From positions 434,001 through 498,000 of the forward strand of contig NZ_CBDFIX010000002.1 in assembly GCF_965248315.1 (NCBI RefSeq): 64,000 nt of DNA. The letters run 5' to 3'. The notes beneath the pieces were generated by a model, which saw only the letters and a program-made list of their open reading frames with translations, was not told where the DNA came from and ran no database searches. This DNA is from Ulvibacterium sp965248315. GTDB taxonomy: Bacteria > Bacteroidota > Bacteroidia > Flavobacteriales > Flavobacteriaceae. The position numbers were made by a program, and so were the translations under genes. Below are positions 60,964 to 64,000 of the stretch, one piece after another (position 1 is the stretch's first letter; every line of letters begins with the position of its first letter).

Positions 60964-61482
60964 ATGATATTAAGTGGTTCGGAAATAGCGGCTCGCATGG
61001 GCAAGGATATTAGCATAGAGCCTTATGATCCCGCACAACTTAACCCCAATAGTTATAACCTGCGGCTTCATGAGGAATTGCTGGTATATGATGCTCCCGT
61101 GCTGGATATGAAACTGGAAAACAAGGTGTCCAAGCTAACCATCCCGCCCACCGGCCTACGTCTAGATCCCGGCAAGCTCTATTTAGGCCGTACACTGGAG
61201 TATACCCGTTCCGATAAGCTAGTACCTATGCTCGAAGGCAGAAGCAGCATTGGTAGGCTAGGTATGTTTGTACATGTAACCGCGGGCTTTGGCGATGTAG
61301 GTTTTAAGGGGTATTGGACATTGGAGATATTTGTGGTGCAACCGCTGATCATTTATCCCGATGTGGAGGTTTGTCAAATCTATTACCACCATATAGATGG
61401 TACTTATACCACCTATAAAAATGGGAAATATCAAAACAATACCGGCATACAGCCAAGCAAACTCTATCAGGATTTCAAATAG
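60964..61482 (+). CDS. dcd: dCTP deaminase
   Basis: 172 aa trimer enzyme making dUTP from dCTP. The family motif EGRSSIGRLGMFVHVTAGFGDVGFKGYWTLE is clear, with the catalytic Glu in GYWTLE and Arg/Ser in the P-loop-like EGRSSIGRLG. LNPNSYNLRLHEELLVYD begins the fold. Probably its own transcript; the upstream gap is non-coding. Confidence 0.93.
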   Translation: MILSGSEIAARMGKDISIEPYDPAQLNPNSYNLRLHEELLVYDAPVLDMKLENKVSKLTIPPTGLRLDPGKLYLGRTLEYTRSDKLVPMLEGRSSIGRLGMFVHVTAGFGDVGFKGYWTLEIFVVQPLIIYPDVEVCQIYYHHIDGTYTTYKNGKYQNNTGIQPSKLYQDFK

Positions 61483-61583
61483 AAAGCACGATCAATGGTA
61501 TATTTACGAATAAGAAAACCATACTTTGGAACCAGTATTCCGGGAACTATTCCCGAAGTTTTTTACCAGGCCTTAGAGATACC

Positions 61584-63470
61584 TTAGTCATGAAACAAAC
61601 TTGTTGTTGAAAATACCCGCTTTTCGCCGTTTTCAAGTAAACCCGTTTCCAAACTATGTCCATGATGATTGTCAAAATAACGGACTTCGATCCTGTGATA
61701 TCCCTTTTCCAGATAGATACCGCCCTCTACCAACCGCATGGAGTGATCACCGTCATTATCCACAACCAGAATATCATCGACCAACAATTGAGAGCCATCA
61801 TCCGAACGGGTAAAAAAGTGATACACCCTACTGCGTTCAGCGTAATAATATCCGCTGAACACCAAGCCCCAAGAATCTTCCCGTTTGTTTAACCCCGTAA
61901 TGTCAAAATCTTTGACCTTGCCCTCTGCCAAAACAGGAAGGGTCTTAAAATCGGGCAATTTTTCCCACTCGCCTTCATAATATCTATATAAGATTCCCTG
62001 TTTTAGTTTCCCGGTTTTCTGTGCCTTTGATACGGGTACATGTACGATATTTTTGGTCAATACCCTACTTGTTTTTCCGTTTTGGTCAACCGCAATAGCC
62101 TTTAAAACGGTGGTTTTATAAATTCGTACGGGCTTGGTGTACTTGGTAGATCGGGTTGTGGGCCGGCTTCCATCAAGCGTATAAAAGATTTCCAGATTAT
62201 CAAAACCTCCTTCCAACGAAAACGAAGTTTGCTCAAAGAACTCGCTTTCCGCAGCTTTTATAATCGGGGCCGGTGGTTGGACCACAACTGTATTGTCTTT
62301 TTTGGTCAGCTGAAAAGTATCGAACAAACGGCCTTCTATATCAATGGCTTTAAAGATGACTGTTTTGTTGAAAATGGTAAACGTACAATAGTGATAAACG
62401 GGACGTTGCTCCAAACTGAACCAATTTCGTGTGGGTGCGAATCCTTCAATTGGACCTCCGGCTCCACCTGAGTTTATATAGACCACCCCGTTCTCCTGAT
62501 CGACCATGTTATCCTTTATAGGCCAGGTTCGCTCATACATATGCACATGGCCGTATAAGCAAAAATCTACCCCGTATAACTCGTATAAGGGAACAAGGTC
62601 ACGGATGGCCACCACACCATAGGTGGATAACCCGATATACGTATCTCCATTATCATTTTCTTCCGAACTATAAGGCGGATGATGGTGCATTGTGATTTTC
62701 CAAGTAGCGGTCGATTTTGCCAAAGCCTGTTCCAGCCAGTTATATTGTTTCGAATTTTCAGAAACATCGCGATTGGTATCGATTACAAAAAACTCAGCAT
62801 TGCCATAAGTAAAGGAGTAATAATACTCCGGCTTGGGGTTTGCCATGTACTGATAATAGTATTCCGAATCATTTTCGTGATTTCCCAGGGCCGTGTACAT
62901 GGGAATGCGACTCATTAACTGGTGCCCTTCCGGCAAGAATTGCTCAGTCCAATCGGTAACCCTTAGCCCATTGTCGACCAAATCTCCCACATGGACCACA
63001 AAATTAGGCCTACTATTCCATACCCTTTCCGAAATTCGCCTCCATACAATCGTGTCCTTTACCTTTCTTTGATTCCTTTGGGAATCGCCGACCAAAGCGA
63101 AGGAAAAGGCGGTGTTTTCCTTTACATTGGTTTTAAAGGTAGATACCTGGCTCGATAGGGTATTTCCGTTTTTGGATGTAATGTCGACCTTCCAGAAATA
63201 GTTGGTTTCAGTTTCCAAACCAACAAGTTCTACTTCATGCATTGTTTTAAGGCCCTTGCCCGAAACGCTTAACGATAAATTAGGGGCTTTTGCCTCGGCC
63301 AATGCATTTCCATAGCGAACAACGGCCTTTGTGGGTTGTTCGGTTTCAAATAGAATACGTATGCTCGTTTTGGTCGAATATTGAAGATAGGGCCTAACCT
63401 TGAACTCTTGGGCACCTAGTTTAGGAAACAATATCCCTAAAACAAAGATTACAGCTAGCTTTTTTTTCAT
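61584..63470 (-). CDS. Secreted purple-acid-phosphatase-like metallophosphatase with chitobiase-like and PA14 domains
   Basis: 628 aa with a signal peptide (MKKKLAVIFVLGILFPKLGAQ). Fn3-like N-terminal domain (~22-113), then the calcineurin-like catalytic domain (~120-375): GDSQRN (128-133), GDLVDNG (162-168), GNHEN (196-200), HHHPPYSSEEND and GHVHMYERTW. A chitobiase/hexosaminidase C-terminal-like domain (~395-470, FYTLDGSRPTTRSTKYT) and a PA14-like domain (~490-620, GKLKQGILYRYYEGEWEKLPDF) follow. The last two imply binding to a sugar-rich surface or substrate. A TAAATTTG -7 box is at 63495-63488, 17 bp upstream. Confidence 0.9.
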   Translation of the reverse strand: MKKKLAVIFVLGILFPKLGAQEFKVRPYLQYSTKTSIRILFETEQPTKAVVRYGNALAEAKAPNLSLSVSGKGLKTMHEVELVGLETETNYFWKVDITSKNGNTLSSQVSTFKTNVKENTAFSFALVGDSQRNQRKVKDTIVWRRISERVWNSRPNFVVHVGDLVDNGLRVTDWTEQFLPEGHQLMSRIPMYTALGNHENDSEYYYQYMANPKPEYYYSFTYGNAEFFVIDTNRDVSENSKQYNWLEQALAKSTATWKITMHHHPPYSSEENDNGDTYIGLSTYGVVAIRDLVPLYELYGVDFCLYGHVHMYERTWPIKDNMVDQENGVVYINSGGAGGPIEGFAPTRNWFSLEQRPVYHYCTFTIFNKTVIFKAIDIEGRLFDTFQLTKKDNTVVVQPPAPIIKAAESEFFEQTSFSLEGGFDNLEIFYTLDGSRPTTRSTKYTKPVRIYKTTVLKAIAVDQNGKTSRVLTKNIVHVPVSKAQKTGKLKQGILYRYYEGEWEKLPDFKTLPVLAEGKVKDFDITGLNKREDSWGLVFSGYYYAERSRVYHFFTRSDDGSQLLVDDILVVDNDGDHSMRLVEGGIYLEKGYHRIEVRYFDNHHGHSLETGLLENGEKRVFSTTSLFHD

Positions 63471-64000
63471 TGATCAATAGGGTTTACCAAATTTAGGATA
63501 TACGAAGGAAAATCTACTATTTGTAAATTTTATTTACTAATACTAAACATTATTATAATGTAAATGATGAGGACAAAGTCTATCTTGGAGCCTCCAAAAA
63601 ATGTAAAGAGGGTGTGCGGGAGGCTATAAAAAATACAAGCACACTTGCAGCACTAAATTGCAGGCACCAGTACAAGTAATAATGCTCTTATCGTTTTGCC
63701 AAACTGAAAAACCCTTTTTTTATTTTACTTAGGTCATTTTTTAAAGATAATGCAACTCAATTGCATTTATGTGCATTTTCGTATATTTTTACAACAGGTA
63801 CCGTATTAATACATTTCTTTGGAAATGATATGTTTACAAGTGCTCATCTGGTCAGAATTTGATACATTTTTAGCTATATGCCCAGAACTTGATCTAGAAA
63901 ATGGATGAAGGGCTATCATAGCTATGGCTTGCTGAAAGGGCTTATGTTCTGGAATAAAATTTAAATTTTCACTCAAATTTAATATGAACCGTACTGGTTT
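63471..64000. other. 530-bp gap to the window edge, with an operator
   Basis: No long gene. It contains the minus-strand -7 box of the phosphatase gene and operator 3 (next entry). A plus-strand ATG at 63984 (MNRTG...) runs off the edge and could start a gene beyond the window. The rest is A/T-rich. Confidence 0.5.
63749..63789 (+). promoter_or_regulatory. Operator 3 (TGCAACTCAATTGCA) with plus-strand promoter
   Basis: TGCAACTCAATTGCA at 63751-63765, flanked by AA/TT that extend the symmetry to 63749-63767. Its TTG (63761-63763) is followed after 18 bp by TATATTTT (63782-63789), a near match to TAnnTTTG. It would control a gene to the right, outside the window. Confidence 0.6.

Noticed and set aside
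1..64000. CRISPR array, rRNA, tRNA, prophage or insertion sequence
   Set aside because: No direct-repeat spacer array, no recognisable structural RNA genes, no integrase, transposase or phage genes were found by reading; a tRNA search tool would be decisive.

Overview
The window reads as chromosomal DNA of a marine-type Flavobacteriaceae (phylum Bacteroidota). Four large TonB-dependent receptors are present, three of them with an obvious N-terminal CarboxypepD_reg-like domain. Lipoproteins have Bacteroidota-style signal peptides. There are DUF6090, DUF5689, DUF3108 and DUF1080 proteins and a GlyRS of the single-chain type. Promoters match the Bacteroidota pattern (TTG about 20 bp upstream of TAnnTTTG). 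No rRNA, tRNA, CRISPR array, prophage or insertion sequence was found. Most of it looks like ordinary core and niche genes, with few accessory stretches.

Layout: 1-3.2 kb holds secreted hydrolase-type proteins (two nucleoside-hydrolase-like proteins and a ThuA/LamG-like protein). Next come katG (3.3-5.5 kb), two membrane-anchored unknowns (5.7-7.3 kb) and glyS with a coiled-coil protein (7.4-9.8 kb). Then follow comF and an Ig-like lipoprotein (9.9-12.2 kb), and an ankyrin/Nudix/nitrilase operon on the minus strand (12.2-14.1 kb). A multi-PAS histidine kinase with a single-domain response regulator lies at 14.3-17.0 kb. From 17.8 to 23.1 kb a DUF5689/lamin-tail lipoprotein and a TonB receptor face a secreted EEP-type phosphodiesterase, which suggests use of extracellular nucleic acids or organic phosphate. 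A second TonB receptor, pgi, an M23 peptidase, tryptophan 2,3-dioxygenase, a DUF3108 protein and hppD run on the minus strand to 33.4 kb. A patatin-BamA fusion, uvrC, 5-formyl-THF cyclo-ligase, lspA, a DksA-like protein and ileS occupy 33.7-43.6 kb. A LEA-like lipoprotein, a third TonB receptor, recO, gdhA and a cystathionine gamma-synthase-type enzyme reach 50.2 kb. The stretch 50-57 kb carries small regulators and enzymes. The last 7 kb holds a fourth TonB receptor with a secreted thioredoxin-fold protein, a divergent Fur/Zur-type regulator, dcd and a multidomain purple-acid-phosphatase-like enzyme.

The most interesting structure is the divergent Fur-family/TonB-receptor locus near 60.2 kb. 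Two 15-bp operators (TGCAAC-N3-RTTGCA) lie on two divergent Bacteroidota promoters, and a third copy lies near the right edge. This looks like a metal-responsive regulon that includes a receptor with a Cys-x-x-Cys in its plug and a thioredoxin-fold partner. Three regulator genes (Fur family, GntR family, ArsR family) have the -7 element ending 4 bp before the start codon, with palindromes in or next to the promoter. This implies leaderless, self-repressed transcripts. ileS encodes an IleRS whose class I signature is G-I-H-H instead of H-x-G-H, the swap linked to mupirocin hyper-resistance in other type 2 IleRS enzymes. Several small ORFs of 8-46 codons are also recorded.

Most enzyme families can be called confidently from motifs. 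Substrates of the TonB receptors, the roles of the DUF proteins and all regulatory claims are inference from sequence.
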